NCBI RefSeq assembly: GCF_004122035.1
Contig: NZ_SAXA01000001.1
Coordinates: 372,001-436,000 of the forward strand
From: Ancylomarina salipaludis
GTDB lineage: Bacteria > Bacteroidota > Bacteroidia > Bacteroidales > Marinifilaceae
Direction: 5' to 3'
DNA length: 64,000 bases
Shown piece after piece: positions 1-9,912 of this stretch. The notes beneath the pieces were generated by a model. It saw only the letters and a program-made list of their open reading frames with translations, was not told the origin of the DNA and ran no database searches. Every line of letters starts with the position of its first letter. Positions within the stretch are counted from its first letter, which is position 1. A program made the translations under genes and the position numbers.

Positions 1-83
1 TGATTTTCTCATCACAATTTTATAAAATTAGTCTTGCAAACAAAGCCGAATTCAAATTTTGCTTACAAGACCACTTGCATTTT

Positions 84-3000
84 TCATTTCCCCGATTTCA
101 CTACCAATACCCATTCACCAGGGGTGCGTGCCGATATTTTATTATCATACATCGCCTGGCATGAGATTGTCGGCATGTAGAACTTGCCTAAATAAGAGGC
201 ATTCAGAAGAATAGTAAAACGCTTTGTTTTGCCAGCCTTTAGTCCAAAATAAGTATATACTCGATCATCCCGTATATCCTGATAATCGAACTGCTCAGCC
301 TGCTGGGTCGATTTGCCATCAAACATTCGGCTGTTATGAATCTCCCATCCCGAAGGAAAAAGTTGAGTCAGAGCCATTTCTTTATAATCTCCCAAAGTGC
401 CCGGGTTAGTGATGCTAACTTCCACCTTAAAATCACTTCCCTGAACAATAGACTCCGGCTTAATAAGATTATCATCCAAATCCTTATAATCGACCTTCAT
501 TGTTAAACCATTAGCTGATGCAGTTTTATCACCTTCCAAAGGAATACCTTCAACAGCCAATGTGGCATACATAACTGTAGTTGACTGATTAACAATCTCG
601 ACAACTCCCTTGTCAGTAGACTGTAATTGTACCTGATGCTGCTTCAGTTTTTTATCAGTGTTCACCTCAACTTTTTCCTGATCATTAAAACGATAGGTAT
701 AATTCAGATCACCACTTCCGGCATAGTCGCCTTGCAATAACTTGGAAAAAGCAATCAGACAATAAGCCGTGGTCTGTGTACTCATCCAGCTTTTTGATGC
801 TAGCTCTCCGGACAGTTTTTCGATAAGGGGCACCATGCGCTGTTTGTCCTTCAATAAAATCAAAGTCTCCAGAATCATCGCCTCATCACGTTCGGATGAA
901 CCATAAGTATAAGACAGTTCCTTATACGAAGGAATAGAGCCTGGCAACAAGCTCGTTATTTCCTTAGTCACCTCAGGCTTTCCCGCCAAGGCATAGGCCG
1001 CTGCCAATCGCCATTTCCCGGCATTGGTCAAATCATTCGACTCTCTCAAGCGGTTCATTGCCCCAATCTCAGCTTCTCCTGCCAAGGCAATTGTATATAA
1101 ACGATAAGCTTGAATCAATTGAGAATGAGCCTTACCATCAGATTGCCAATTATTGGCTTCGCGTTGCTGAAATTCCAACCATCGTTCTTTAAAACCAATA
1201 GGTAATTGGTACCCCAAGGCTTCCGCTTCAAGCATAAAATGACCGGCATAACAAGTCCCCCATGCATCTGATTTATCCCCTCCCGGCCAATAGCTCAGAC
1301 CACCATCGGCAAGTTGAAAACTTTTCAAACGATTGATACCTGCCTCAATATTGGTCGTCAATTTCTCTTTCACATTCTCATCAACCTCCATCACTTTATC
1401 CAAATAAAGCTGAGGAAATACCGATGAAGTTGTTTGTTCCACACAACCATGAGGGTAATCAATCAAATACTTTAATCGTCTGCCAAAATCAATAGGTGGA
1501 ATACTAGCCAAATCAAGAATCGCTGTATTGGTTCCATTAATGCCCACAGGAATAAATTCCTGTTTCCACATTTCACCAGGCTGAATGATTGTTGAATAAA
1601 TATCAGTTACTTTGGGATTGGGAATCCTCACCTGTACTTCCATCTCGTATTCAGCCTTTTCACTACCTGATTCGGCAATAATTTTCACCTTAGCCACACC
1701 TAAATTTTCCTTAACCAACAAATTAAATTCAATATCCTGATCTCCGATACGATTGAATTTTATCTGCTTGATACTACCATCTACAACTTGTAATAGATCG
1801 TTGCACTCAATTTTTACTGAAACATCTTGCAGTTTTTCATCCATAGCAAATACCGTAACAGGAATTTTCACCTCTTCAAATGGACTCAAGACACGGGGCA
1901 AAGTTGCCAATAACATCAAAGGACTTTTAACGGCTGTAGCCTTATCAGTAGAACCGTAAGCATTGTCTTTTCCCGCAACAACCATGGTTCTTACAGAGCC
2001 TATGTATTTAGGTAGCTTGATATGATGTTCAGCTGTTTTATTTTTATCCAATTCAAAGGGACCTAAAAACTTAACTACTGGTTTAAATCGATCAGCTTTC
2101 TTTTTGCCTTTTCCTTGTAAATCCTCATCACCACCAATAGCAAAAACCTGTTCGATTTGACCACCATAAGCCCCCAATACCATATTGTAAATATCCCATG
2201 TTTTCACGCCCAGGGCTTCTCTCTTATAGAAATTTCTCCACGGGTTTGGTGTTTCAAAACGAGTCAAATCAAGCAGACCTTCATCAACCATAGCAATAGT
2301 ATAGGTCATGGGATTACCATCACGTTCCTTCACCTTTAGAGTGACATCTTGTTCGGACGAAAGTTCGTCCGGCATATTCAAAACCGGATTCAACTGAGTT
2401 TGCGGATCCTCTACATTTAAAGGAATAGTCCCATACAATCTAATAGGTAAATCGTTAGCCGTATTAGCATGTGGCTGTAAAAGAGTAATACTAACATAAA
2501 CTGTCGGAGCCATTTTATCAGTCAACTTCAAATCAAAAACAGTTTCCTCATCCTGAGTTTGTACCCAAAATGAATTCAGCACTTTCGACCCATTTTCCAA
2601 ACTAATCAGAGCTCTCCCATTTTTACTGCCTTTAAACGTAATTTTAGCAGTTTCGCCCACCTTATAATCCTTTTTATCGGAGCCAAACATCAACATACTG
2701 GCACCACCCGGATTATCCTCCTGAGCTCTTCCGGCCCAACCTGGCCAATCAACATACACCGTTTTACCACTAACATGACCGTCAGTATCTTTCACCCGAA
2801 TCAAATATCTTCCCCAATCCGGGTATTTTATTTTAAAATCAAAATCCCCAATACCTTGTGAATTGGTTGAAATGGTTTTGGAAATAAGTGGCGTGTGGTA
2901 AGAACTTCCGGCATAGGATGCCAAATTATCTGGTCCTAACTGCCACCACCATCTCCAGCTCACTTTAAAAACCTGAACCTCGATCCCTTTTCGTGCAATA

Positions 3001-5636
3001 GGATTCCCATTAGCATCAACAGTCACAACACTAACCTTATGATTCTCATCGGTAAGCAACATACCGCGAGCTTTATCACCTGCAGGCGTCTTCAAACCAA
3101 CGAAAGCTTTATAAGGCGCATATGGCAAACTTATTTGATCGATACTAAAATCGCCGCCTTCTTCGAATACTCGAGTTAAAAAAGTTGCTTTAAGCATTCC
3201 CGGGGCATGACTCTGTATTTTTAGATTAGAAGAAAAATCAGCCAATCCATTATCATCCACCTCTCCTTCAAAAAGACTGTATTCTTCGGATTCAAATTCC
3301 TGAGTAGGATCATCAAATACAAAATCAGTATAACGTTTAAAACGGGTCTTTACCGACTTTAACTTGACATCTATAACAGCTTTCAGATTACGTGCAACAG
3401 CACCGTGCAACCATTTCACCTCTAGTTTTCCTTTCACAGCATTGTCCTGCGCCGTTAACTTATCTTTTCCAAAATCAATCTTAATTTTTAAACGATTAGG
3501 TTTTACTGTTTCAATACGAAGACTTTTCTCAAATGTGGCTCCTCCCACTTTAACCCTTGCCAACCAATTACCTGTCGGTGCATCAGAATCGGTAGTTGTT
3601 ATGAAAGAATAAAAATCACCAACACCTTGAGTTTTCACCATATGCTTAGTCGTTTGTCCCCGCGGATTAATCAATTCGAAGCTTAACGGATGATTTTTAG
3701 GTAACACTTTCTGCTTATCCTCAAGAATAAAATTCAAGAAAAGAGTATCACCCGGTCTCCAAACTCCACGATCTCCATACATATAGCCTTTGATTCCTTT
3801 GGATATTTTCTCTCCTGAAACATCAAAAGTACTCAAGGATAGAGAAGATCCATCATCCAACTTCAAATACCCTTTTTGCTTACCTTTATTAGCAATCAAC
3901 AAGAAAGGCTTTTGTTTCAAATCAATAGTACACAAGCCATCCTTATCTGTTTTCTGTTTACCCAAAAGTTGTTGCTGATAATTATATATTTCAACTTCAA
4001 TATCTGATAAGGGCTCTGTTGTTCGCAAATCGGCTACGGCAACCACTACCTTTTTATCATTTCCCGATTTGGCAATAATCCCCAAATCAGAAGCCAAGAC
4101 ATTGCGTCCCACTTTTTTATTCTTGTAATAGGAGCTTTTGCAAGGGTTGTTTCGATCATACCAATTGTAATCCTCATCATAATAGTAGGTCTCGATACCA
4201 TCCCAAGCCGAATCTTCCTTTTCATCAATACTATCCCAATTATCTTCAAGCTCTTCATCAGACTGGGCTTCTTCTGAACAAGGATAAAGTGAATAAGCCC
4301 TTTTCATACTTAATTCCACACGATAAATGGCTCCGGGGTCATTCTGAATAAATTCATCCAAGTCTATTGAAAAAGTATTCCATTGCCCGTAATCAATTAA
4401 GTTAGGAGAAGTCAGTTCAATGGTCTTTTTGAAAACCGGACGCGAGACTCGTCTCATCTCACTATCCTGATCCAATTGATTTACCTGTAAAAACTGTGTC
4501 ACATTATCTTCAAAAATCTTTATAATCTCAACATCAACTGCCGATAAATTCACGGTCTTAAAAGGGAAATGCAAACCATTGGAATTAGGAACAATAACCC
4601 CTTTACCAATCAAACTAATTTGTGGTTTAATAGCCTCAAATGTTAATCCCTTAGTATATGATTTCTGTAATTTAGTTGAAGAAACACTTAATATTCCACT
4701 TGAAATTTTAATTTCTTTAGAACCTGTTATACGATTATTCGGATAAACTTTTAAGACATTTCCCTCGATTGTAAACTTGAGCTTCTTTGCACTTTCAATC
4801 TCTACCAATCCACGAAAATCCTGCTGTCCATCTAAAGGATCAGAAAAATGAATCTCAACATGCTGTTCCGGTTGCTGTAAAACAAGGGCTTTCATCAGTT
4901 GAAAACTATTGATAGACGGAATTTCAATTTCTTTTTCACCCTTCACATCAACATTAAAAGGTTCGCCATTGAAAGCAAGAATCAACTTTCTGTCATTATC
5001 TGTACGAATCAGACTATCAATTGTAAAACAGTGGATTTTCGACCCAACATTATGTTCCCATTTTAATTTTATCCTATTATCTTCAAGCTCTGCCTTCATC
5101 ATTTTCTCGACAATCTGATTATCAATTACATCAGAAGTAGCCAGTTCTCCCTTCAATGCATTATATTTTAATTCAGTTGGCTTATAAGGCGAAAAACTAA
5201 TTTTAGAAATTCGAACAGCTTGTTTTATGATCTGTATCTGAATTGGGAATTCAGCAAATTCTTTAGGAACATCAATCAACTTGCCTAAATGAAAAGTCCC
5301 TTTATATCTCTGTCCGGATTTTAGACTTTCCTCAGGATTAAAAATAAGAGTTCTATTATCCAACCATGTAATTTTCCCTTTTATTTCAGGTTCAAAAGAA
5401 AACACATTATTTTTCACTGGAACTCCTGACTCAACATCCTGCTTAAATTGTCCACTCAGTCGAATTTTTATTTTCGACTCACTAGAAATAATACCTGAAG
5501 TATAGGAATCAACATATTCACTAAAGCCAGGATTTATTTTCACATGAGTTGGCATCTTTTCTTCTTTTCCCAGAAGAAAAAATACAGAAATGGCCACTAT
5601 CACTAGTAGTCCCAAAATAATAAGGATCTTTTTCAT
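84..5636 (-). CDS. Alpha-2-macroglobulin family protein (bacterial, thioester-containing)
   Basis: Bacterial alpha-2-macroglobulins trap or inhibit attacking proteases in the periplasm or at the cell surface. The protein has an N-terminal hydrophobic segment (about residues 2-22) followed by KEEK and a long series of beta-sandwich MG-like domains. The thioester motif HGCVEQTTSS lies near residue 1398 (CxEQ), followed by an alpha/alpha-barrel-like thioester domain and a C-terminal receptor-binding-like domain. An acidic, tyrosine-rich insertion lies around residues 455-505. The length (about 1850) fits Bacteroidota members and is longer than E. coli YfhM. The frame also opens at a TTG at 5645, but the ATG at 5636 gives the natural MKK start and is preferred. 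No lipobox cysteine is visible, so it is probably anchored by its N-terminal helix. No pbpC gene is visible beside it; that side is the window edge. Confidence 0.92.
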   Translation of the reverse strand: MKKILIILGLLVIVAISVFFLLGKEEKMPTHVKINPGFSEYVDSYTSGIISSESKIKIRLSGQFKQDVESGVPVKNNVFSFEPEIKGKITWLDNRTLIFNPEESLKSGQRYKGTFHLGKLIDVPKEFAEFPIQIQIIKQAVRISKISFSPYKPTELKYNALKGELATSDVIDNQIVEKMMKAELEDNRIKLKWEHNVGSKIHCFTIDSLIRTDNDRKLILAFNGEPFNVDVKGEKEIEIPSINSFQLMKALVLQQPEQHVEIHFSDPLDGQQDFRGLVEIESAKKLKFTIEGNVLKVYPNNRITGSKEIKISSGILSVSSTKLQKSYTKGLTFEAIKPQISLIGKGVIVPNSNGLHFPFKTVNLSAVDVEIIKIFEDNVTQFLQVNQLDQDSEMRRVSRPVFKKTIELTSPNLIDYGQWNTFSIDLDEFIQNDPGAIYRVELSMKRAYSLYPCSEEAQSDEELEDNWDSIDEKEDSAWDGIETYYYDEDYNWYDRNNPCKSSYYKNKKVGRNVLASDLGIIAKSGNDKKVVVAVADLRTTEPLSDIEVEIYNYQQQLLGKQKTDKDGLCTIDLKQKPFLLIANKGKQKGYLKLDDGSSLSLSTFDVSGEKISKGIKGYMYGDRGVWRPGDTLFLNFILEDKQKVLPKNHPLSFELINPRGQTTKHMVKTQGVGDFYSFITTTDSDAPTGNWLARVKVGGATFEKSLRIETVKPNRLKIKIDFGKDKLTAQDNAVKGKLEVKWLHGAVARNLKAVIDVKLKSVKTRFKRYTDFVFDDPTQEFESEEYSLFEGEVDDNGLADFSSNLKIQSHAPGMLKATFLTRVFEEGGDFSIDQISLPYAPYKAFVGLKTPAGDKARGMLLTDENHKVSVVTVDANGNPIARKGIEVQVFKVSWRWWWQLGPDNLASYAGSSYHTPLISKTISTNSQGIGDFDFKIKYPDWGRYLIRVKDTDGHVSGKTVYVDWPGWAGRAQEDNPGGASMLMFGSDKKDYKVGETAKITFKGSKNGRALISLENGSKVLNSFWVQTQDEETVFDLKLTDKMAPTVYVSITLLQPHANTANDLPIRLYGTIPLNVEDPQTQLNPVLNMPDELSSEQDVTLKVKERDGNPMTYTIAMVDEGLLDLTRFETPNPWRNFYKREALGVKTWDIYNMVLGAYGGQIEQVFAIGGDEDLQGKGKKKADRFKPVVKFLGPFELDKNKTAEHHIKLPKYIGSVRTMVVAGKDNAYGSTDKATAVKSPLMLLATLPRVLSPFEEVKIPVTVFAMDEKLQDVSVKIECNDLLQVVDGSIKQIKFNRIGDQDIEFNLLVKENLGVAKVKIIAESGSEKAEYEMEVQVRIPNPKVTDIYSTIIQPGEMWKQEFIPVGINGTNTAILDLASIPPIDFGRRLKYLIDYPHGCVEQTTSSVFPQLYLDKVMEVDENVKEKLTTNIEAGINRLKSFQLADGGLSYWPGGDKSDAWGTCYAGHFMLEAEALGYQLPIGFKERWLEFQQREANNWQSDGKAHSQLIQAYRLYTIALAGEAEIGAMNRLRESNDLTNAGKWRLAAAYALAGKPEVTKEITSLLPGSIPSYKELSYTYGSSERDEAMILETLILLKDKQRMVPLIEKLSGELASKSWMSTQTTAYCLIAFSKLLQGDYAGSGDLNYTYRFNDQEKVEVNTDKKLKQHQVQLQSTDKGVVEIVNQSTTVMYATLAVEGIPLEGDKTASANGLTMKVDYKDLDDNLIKPESIVQGSDFKVEVSITNPGTLGDYKEMALTQLFPSGWEIHNSRMFDGKSTQQAEQFDYQDIRDDRVYTYFGLKAGKTKRFTILLNASYLGKFYMPTISCQAMYDNKISARTPGEWVLVVKSGK

Positions 5637-5682
5637 GTCGATCAATCTGAATTAAATATAAAAAAGGTATTGTTACTGATTA

Positions 5683-5690
5683 CAAAACTA
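5683..5690 (-). promoter_or_regulatory. Candidate -7 box (TAGTTTTG) for the macroglobulin gene
   Basis: On the minus strand the sequence reads TAGTTTTG, matching the Bacteroidota TAnnTTTG -7 element, about 47 bases upstream of the ATG. No good -33 box is visible, so this is tentative. Confidence 0.35.
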
Positions 5691-5883
5691 ATATTTTATT
5701 GATAATTAAATAACCAATCTAGAAATTCAAAGAATATCATATTTAAAGGGACGATAAATCCAGTTGAGTCTACAGTTTTATTAAATTAAGATTTTGCATG
5801 AATCTGCATTATTTCTTACTATTTTTGGAAGAAGAATTCAATATTCCTATAAGAATTACAAACATTACTTTAATTTCAAATTC

Positions 5884-6681
5884 ATGAAACGAATCATATC
5901 CTTAGCTCTATTGTTTTTATTTTCATTAAGCATATCTGCCCAAAACAAAAAGGATGAACAAGGACGAAAACAAGGCTATTGGGAAAATACCACGCCCATG
6001 GGAAAAAAAATATATGCCGGATATTTTAAAGATGGCTATCCTGATGGTGAAATGATTCGCTATCATGACAATGGTACTATAAAAGCTCGCTTGGTCTTTA
6101 CAAACGAAGGTAAAAAGGCCACAGCAAAACTCTACAACACATACGAACAGTTATCTGCTATCGGGAATTATAGCAACAAAAAGAAAGACTCTCTTTGGCA
6201 ATACTTTGATAAAAATGAACAAATTCGAATTCAGGAATATTATGAAAATGGGGAAAAAGATGGGCTGAGCACTTATTATTACCCCAATGGTCAAGTATAC
6301 GAGACCTATGAATATCAAAACGACCTTAAAAATGGGAAGTGGATCCGTTACGATAAATTCGGAAATAAAGTCATAAGTGCCCACTACTCCAATGGCAAAC
6401 TGAATGACGCTTTCACAACCTATTATAACAATGGCATTATTAAAATTGATGGATTTTATAAAAACGGCAAGCGACATGAAAAATGGATTTTTTACACGAT
6501 AAAAGGTAAAATTGATAAAACGATAACATACCAAATGGGAATTGCTGATAACCAAGATGAACTTGATGCCAAGCAACAACAGGATCTAGAAGCTATGGAA
6601 GCGAATAAAAATAAGGATATCGATCCGGAACATTATATAGATAACCCTACTGAGTATTTAATGAAACAACGAGGAAAATAA
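5884..6681 (+). CDS. Secreted MORN/YwqK-like repeat protein
   Basis: The protein starts with a clear signal peptide (MKRIISLALLFLFSLSISAQ) and then carries about eight short repeats of the MORN-variant type, with recurring elements such as GYW, YYENG, YYPNG, WIRYD and YYNNG. This is the pattern of proteins annotated as YwqK-family antitoxin or MORN repeat variant. Bacteroidota encode many such exported proteins of unknown function, and there is no sign of a toxin partner here. The frame is open from 5794, but the first 30 residues would precede the signal peptide, so the ATG at 5884 is the likely start. The C-terminus is charged and rich in Gln, Glu and Lys. It is divergent from the macroglobulin gene and 62 bases upstream of xseA. 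Confidence 0.8.
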   Translation: MKRIISLALLFLFSLSISAQNKKDEQGRKQGYWENTTPMGKKIYAGYFKDGYPDGEMIRYHDNGTIKARLVFTNEGKKATAKLYNTYEQLSAIGNYSNKKKDSLWQYFDKNEQIRIQEYYENGEKDGLSTYYYPNGQVYETYEYQNDLKNGKWIRYDKFGNKVISAHYSNGKLNDAFTTYYNNGIIKIDGFYKNGKRHEKWIFYTIKGKIDKTITYQMGIADNQDELDAKQQQDLEAMEANKNKDIDPEHYIDNPTEYLMKQRGK

Positions 6682-6743
6682 GTATTTTGTAGTAACAAAA
6701 AGCAAATACACAATCTGTAAACCTTATTAAATAAACACGACCT

Positions 6744-8117
6744 GTGAAAAGCATCAGCCTATATCAATTAAACAATCAAATCAAATCGCATTTATCCGAT
6801 GCCTTTTCGGATGAAATCTGGGTGGTTGCTGAGATATCAGAACTGAGGCAAACTCAAACAGGACATTGCTATCTGGAGCTAATCGAAAAAGACGAAAATA
6901 CAGATCAGATTACAGCCAAAGCTCGTGCGACAATATGGGCATACACCTTTAGAATGCTTCATCCTTATTTCAAAACCAGTACAGGACAAACACTTAGTTC
7001 AGGAATTAAAGTTTTGATAAAAGTTAGTGTTGAGTTCCAGGAAATATATGGTTACAGTCTGAATATTAAGGATATTGATCCCACATATACCTTGGGTGAT
7101 ATGGCCCGAAGAAAAAAAGAGGTCATCGAAAAATTGAAACAAGAAGGCGTCTTTGATATGAATCGGGATCTTCTGTTTCCGGAAATTCCCAAAACTATAG
7201 CCCTTATTTCATCGCCAACAGCAGCCGGATATGAAGATTTCGTTGATCAACTGGAGAATAATTCACAAGGATATAAATTCCACCACAAATTATTCCCGGC
7301 TATTATGCAAGGGAATCAGGCAGAAGCATCTATTATTGAAAGCTTAGAGAAAATATATGCCTACGAAGATATTTTTGATGTAGTTGTTATCATCCGTGGC
7401 GGAGGCTCAAGTTCTGATCTCAATTGCTTCGATACTTACGCCCTGGCTCAAAACATTGCACAATTCCCAATTCCTATCATCTCAGGAATTGGTCATGAAC
7501 GAGATGAAAGTGTCGTAGATATGGTGGCTAATGTAAAAGTAAAAACGCCAACGGCTGCTGCCGAATTCTTAATCGATTGTTTTGACGAATGCGAGGCCTA
7601 TCATGAAGGTTTACAAGAGAGTTTCATTGCTGGTGTACAAGATATTTTAACCGAATCTTCTGATCGATTACAGATGCTTTCACAAAAGTTCACCCCGCAG
7701 GTTCGTCAGATATTAGCTAATAAAACAAATCAACTTGATATGGCCAGACAAAGCATCATTGCGTCCGGCAAAAGTCTGTTGCGTAACTCAAAACATCAAT
7801 TACAATCCTTCTCTTTCGACATAAAGCTAAACAGCAAGCATCTGCTTGATATGGAACAAATGAATCTCAATCAGTTTATATTAAAACAAAGAAATGTGAG
7901 TCGGCGATTCTTCAACAAACACAAGCATCAACTCGAACTTTTCGAACAAAGTGCCAAATACGCAGATCCTGAAAACATATTGAAAAAAGGCTACACTTTA
8001 ACTCTTAGTCAAGGTAAAATTGTAAAAGATGCCAGCCAGCTGAAAGAAGATGATATCATCGAAACCAAATTTGCCAAAGGCAGTGTTGAAAGTCAGGTCA
8101 AACAGATAAAAAAATAA
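6744..8117 (+). CDS. xseA: Exodeoxyribonuclease VII large subunit
   Basis: This is the catalytic subunit of exonuclease VII, which degrades single-stranded DNA to oligonucleotides in mismatch repair and damage processing. The N-terminal OB-fold covers roughly residues 1-105 and the nuclease domain follows, with the family motif RGGGSSSDL near residue 219 and SGIGHERDESVVD followed by KTPTAAAE near residues 246-272. A long coiled-coil region and a short C-terminal segment (GYTLTLSQGK) complete the usual plan. The length of 457 residues is normal. The start is GTG, since no ATG lies near the conserved N-terminus. xseB follows after 39 bases, which fits a two-subunit operon. Confidence 0.96.
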   Translation: MKSISLYQLNNQIKSHLSDAFSDEIWVVAEISELRQTQTGHCYLELIEKDENTDQITAKARATIWAYTFRMLHPYFKTSTGQTLSSGIKVLIKVSVEFQEIYGYSLNIKDIDPTYTLGDMARRKKEVIEKLKQEGVFDMNRDLLFPEIPKTIALISSPTAAGYEDFVDQLENNSQGYKFHHKLFPAIMQGNQAEASIIESLEKIYAYEDIFDVVVIIRGGGSSSDLNCFDTYALAQNIAQFPIPIISGIGHERDESVVDMVANVKVKTPTAAAEFLIDCFDECEAYHEGLQESFIAGVQDILTESSDRLQMLSQKFTPQVRQILANKTNQLDMARQSIIASGKSLLRNSKHQLQSFSFDIKLNSKHLLDMEQMNLNQFILKQRNVSRRFFNKHKHQLELFEQSAKYADPENILKKGYTLTLSQGKIVKDASQLKEDDIIETKFAKGSVESQVKQIKK

Positions 8118-8156
8118 AACTTACTATAAATTATAAACGTCTTAAACATATATCCC

Positions 8157-8357
8157 ATGTCAAAAAAGAAAATAAACTACCGCGAAGCCATCACCGAAAT
8201 TGAAGAAACCATTCAGGCAATTGAAAATGAAGAATTGGATGTGGATCAACTTTCGGATAAAGTAAAACGTGTCTCTGAGCTTTTAAAAATCTGCAAAGAA
8301 AAATTACACAACACCGAAAAGGAAGTTGAAAACATCCTGAATGAAATGGATGATTAA
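8157..8357 (+). CDS. xseB: Exodeoxyribonuclease VII small subunit
   Basis: This 66-residue protein is the small subunit that oligomerises on the XseA coiled coil. The sequence has the expected two-helix pattern, starting with YREAITEIEETIQAIENEELDVDQL and ending in an acidic tail (ILNEMDD). It lies 39 bases after xseA and 50 bases before the PBP4-like gene, all on the same strand. Identification rests on length, the helical pattern and the position after xseA. Confidence 0.93.
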   Translation: MSKKKINYREAITEIEETIQAIENEELDVDQLSDKVKRVSELLKICKEKLHNTEKEVENILNEMDD

Positions 8358-8407
8358 AATAAATTTCTGACTTTTTATATACCTAACTGTCCTTATCACA
8401 CATAAAT

Positions 8408-9835
8408 ATGAATCGATCTGCTTTAAACTTATGTTTCTGTATCTATCTTATTGTGCTAAATTTTTCGACCTATGCTCAAAAAACTGGCGATCAAGATTAT
8501 TTAAACGGATTTGTAAAAAATGAAATATTTAAATCAGCGAGCATTGGCATTGAGATTCGGGATCTGAAAACAGGTGAAATTTTAGCCGCTCACAACTCAG
8601 AAAAGAGCCTGACTCCTGCTTCAACACAAAAGCTACTGACAACAGCGGCGGCACTTGAAATTTTAGGCTCAGATTTTCAGTTTCAAACTGAAGTTTTAAT
8701 CACTGGTCGAATTAATAAGGATGGCATATTGATGGGAAATCTCCTTATCAGAGGCAGTGGAGATCCCAGCCTGGCATCCAAATATTTTCCAGAGAACAAC
8801 CGCTTTATTTCTTCGATTTACAATGAACTGAAAAAAAATGGAATCCATCAGATTAATGGCAAGCTAATAGTTGATGCGAGTTACTACAAAAGCTCTGTGC
8901 CACGCACATGGATTTGGGAAGATATTGGGAATTATTATGGAGCCATACCTCATACAATCAGTTATAAGGACAATACTTACACGCTGCATTTTGAATCTAA
9001 GGAAGCTGGTCAACTCACAAAGATCACAAAAGTTGACAGCAAACAAAGCGGAATGACATTCTCCAATGAAGTGATGAGCTCAACCATCAATAAAGACCGA
9101 GCCTATATCTTTGGTGGACCTACGGATTCGCATAGACTTATTGACGGGACCATTCCTCAGAATCGCACTGACTTTAAAGTAAAAGGTGCCGTATCAAGAC
9201 CTGAACTCGTATTGCTTTCAGATTTAAGCAAAGTTCTTCAGGCGGGAGGCATTCAAATTAAAGAGCAGGATTTTAAGACAAAAACTCAGAAAACATTACT
9301 AAAATTCAAGTCACCTCCCCTATCTGAAATAGTCGCTTTAACCAATCAAAAAAGTATCAACCTGTTTGCCGATCATCTTTTATTTCAAATTGGGATAACA
9401 CAAAAAAAAGAAGGCAATTGGCAATCGGGCATCAGCGCTTTAAAAGAGTTCTGGCAGTCAAAAGGCCTTGATTCCTCAAGCTTATTTTTATTTGATGGTA
9501 GTGGTCTATCCCACTTTAATGCGATATCAGCACGAGCTTTGAATCAAGTCTTGGTTCACATGAATAGAAGTGAAAATGCAACATCCTTTTTCAATTCACT
9601 ACCTATTGCAGGTCAAAATGGCACACTAAAAAGTTTTGGAAAACAAAGCGACTTAGCAGGAAATTTCATGGCAAAAACAGGTAGCATGACGGGTGTCAGA
9701 TCCTATTCCGGAATCCTTAAAAGACAAAATGGCACCCAACTTGCGATTAGTCTCATCATCAACAATTACTCATGTTGTACTCAACTTCTTAATGAAGAAC
9801 TGAAGACTTTACTGGTAAATCTAGCCAGTAATTAA
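8408..9835 (+). CDS. dacB: D-alanyl-D-alanine carboxypeptidase/endopeptidase (PBP4 type)
   Basis: This exported penicillin-binding protein of the S13 peptidase family trims pentapeptide stems or cleaves peptidoglycan cross-links in the periplasm. A signal peptide (about residues 1-23, ending TYAQ) is followed by the active-site SxxK motif STQK at residues 72-75. SIN, the SxN motif, lies near residue 317 and KTG near residue 422, in the usual order with the large S13 insertion between the first two motifs. The length of 475 residues is typical. It follows xseB on the same strand and ends just before a strong hairpin terminator. Confidence 0.94.
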   Translation: MNRSALNLCFCIYLIVLNFSTYAQKTGDQDYLNGFVKNEIFKSASIGIEIRDLKTGEILAAHNSEKSLTPASTQKLLTTAAALEILGSDFQFQTEVLITGRINKDGILMGNLLIRGSGDPSLASKYFPENNRFISSIYNELKKNGIHQINGKLIVDASYYKSSVPRTWIWEDIGNYYGAIPHTISYKDNTYTLHFESKEAGQLTKITKVDSKQSGMTFSNEVMSSTINKDRAYIFGGPTDSHRLIDGTIPQNRTDFKVKGAVSRPELVLLSDLSKVLQAGGIQIKEQDFKTKTQKTLLKFKSPPLSEIVALTNQKSINLFADHLLFQIGITQKKEGNWQSGISALKEFWQSKGLDSSSLFLFDGSGLSHFNAISARALNQVLVHMNRSENATSFFNSLPIAGQNGTLKSFGKQSDLAGNFMAKTGSMTGVRSYSGILKRQNGTQLAISLIINNYSCCTQLLNEELKTLLVNLASN

Positions 9836-9859
9836 ATAACAGATCCTAAAAAATAAAGA

Positions 9860-9892
9860 AAGCTTCACCAATAAAAATCGGTGAAGCTTTTC
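9860..9892. terminator. Bidirectional rho-independent terminator
   Basis: A perfect 10-bp stem (AAGCTTCACC at 9860-9869 and GGTGAAGCTT at 9880-9889) encloses a 10-base A-rich loop. It sits between the convergent dacB and porin genes and is followed by T-rich sequence. It can serve both genes. Confidence 0.85.
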
Positions 9893-9912
9893 TATATATT
9901 GTAATTTCTCTA

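Noticed and set aside
5794-5883. N-terminal extension of the MORN-like protein
   Set aside because: The 30 extra residues would come before a clear signal peptide starting at the ATG at 5884, so they are upstream sequence.
6151-6579. 142-residue open frame opposite the MORN-like gene, and similar opposite-strand frames across the window
   Set aside because: They lie inside well-supported genes in another frame and show no family motif or start context.
5884-6681. Toxin-antitoxin system suggested by the YwqK family name
   Set aside because: No toxin-like gene is adjacent, the protein is exported, and such repeat proteins are common in the phylum as orphans.
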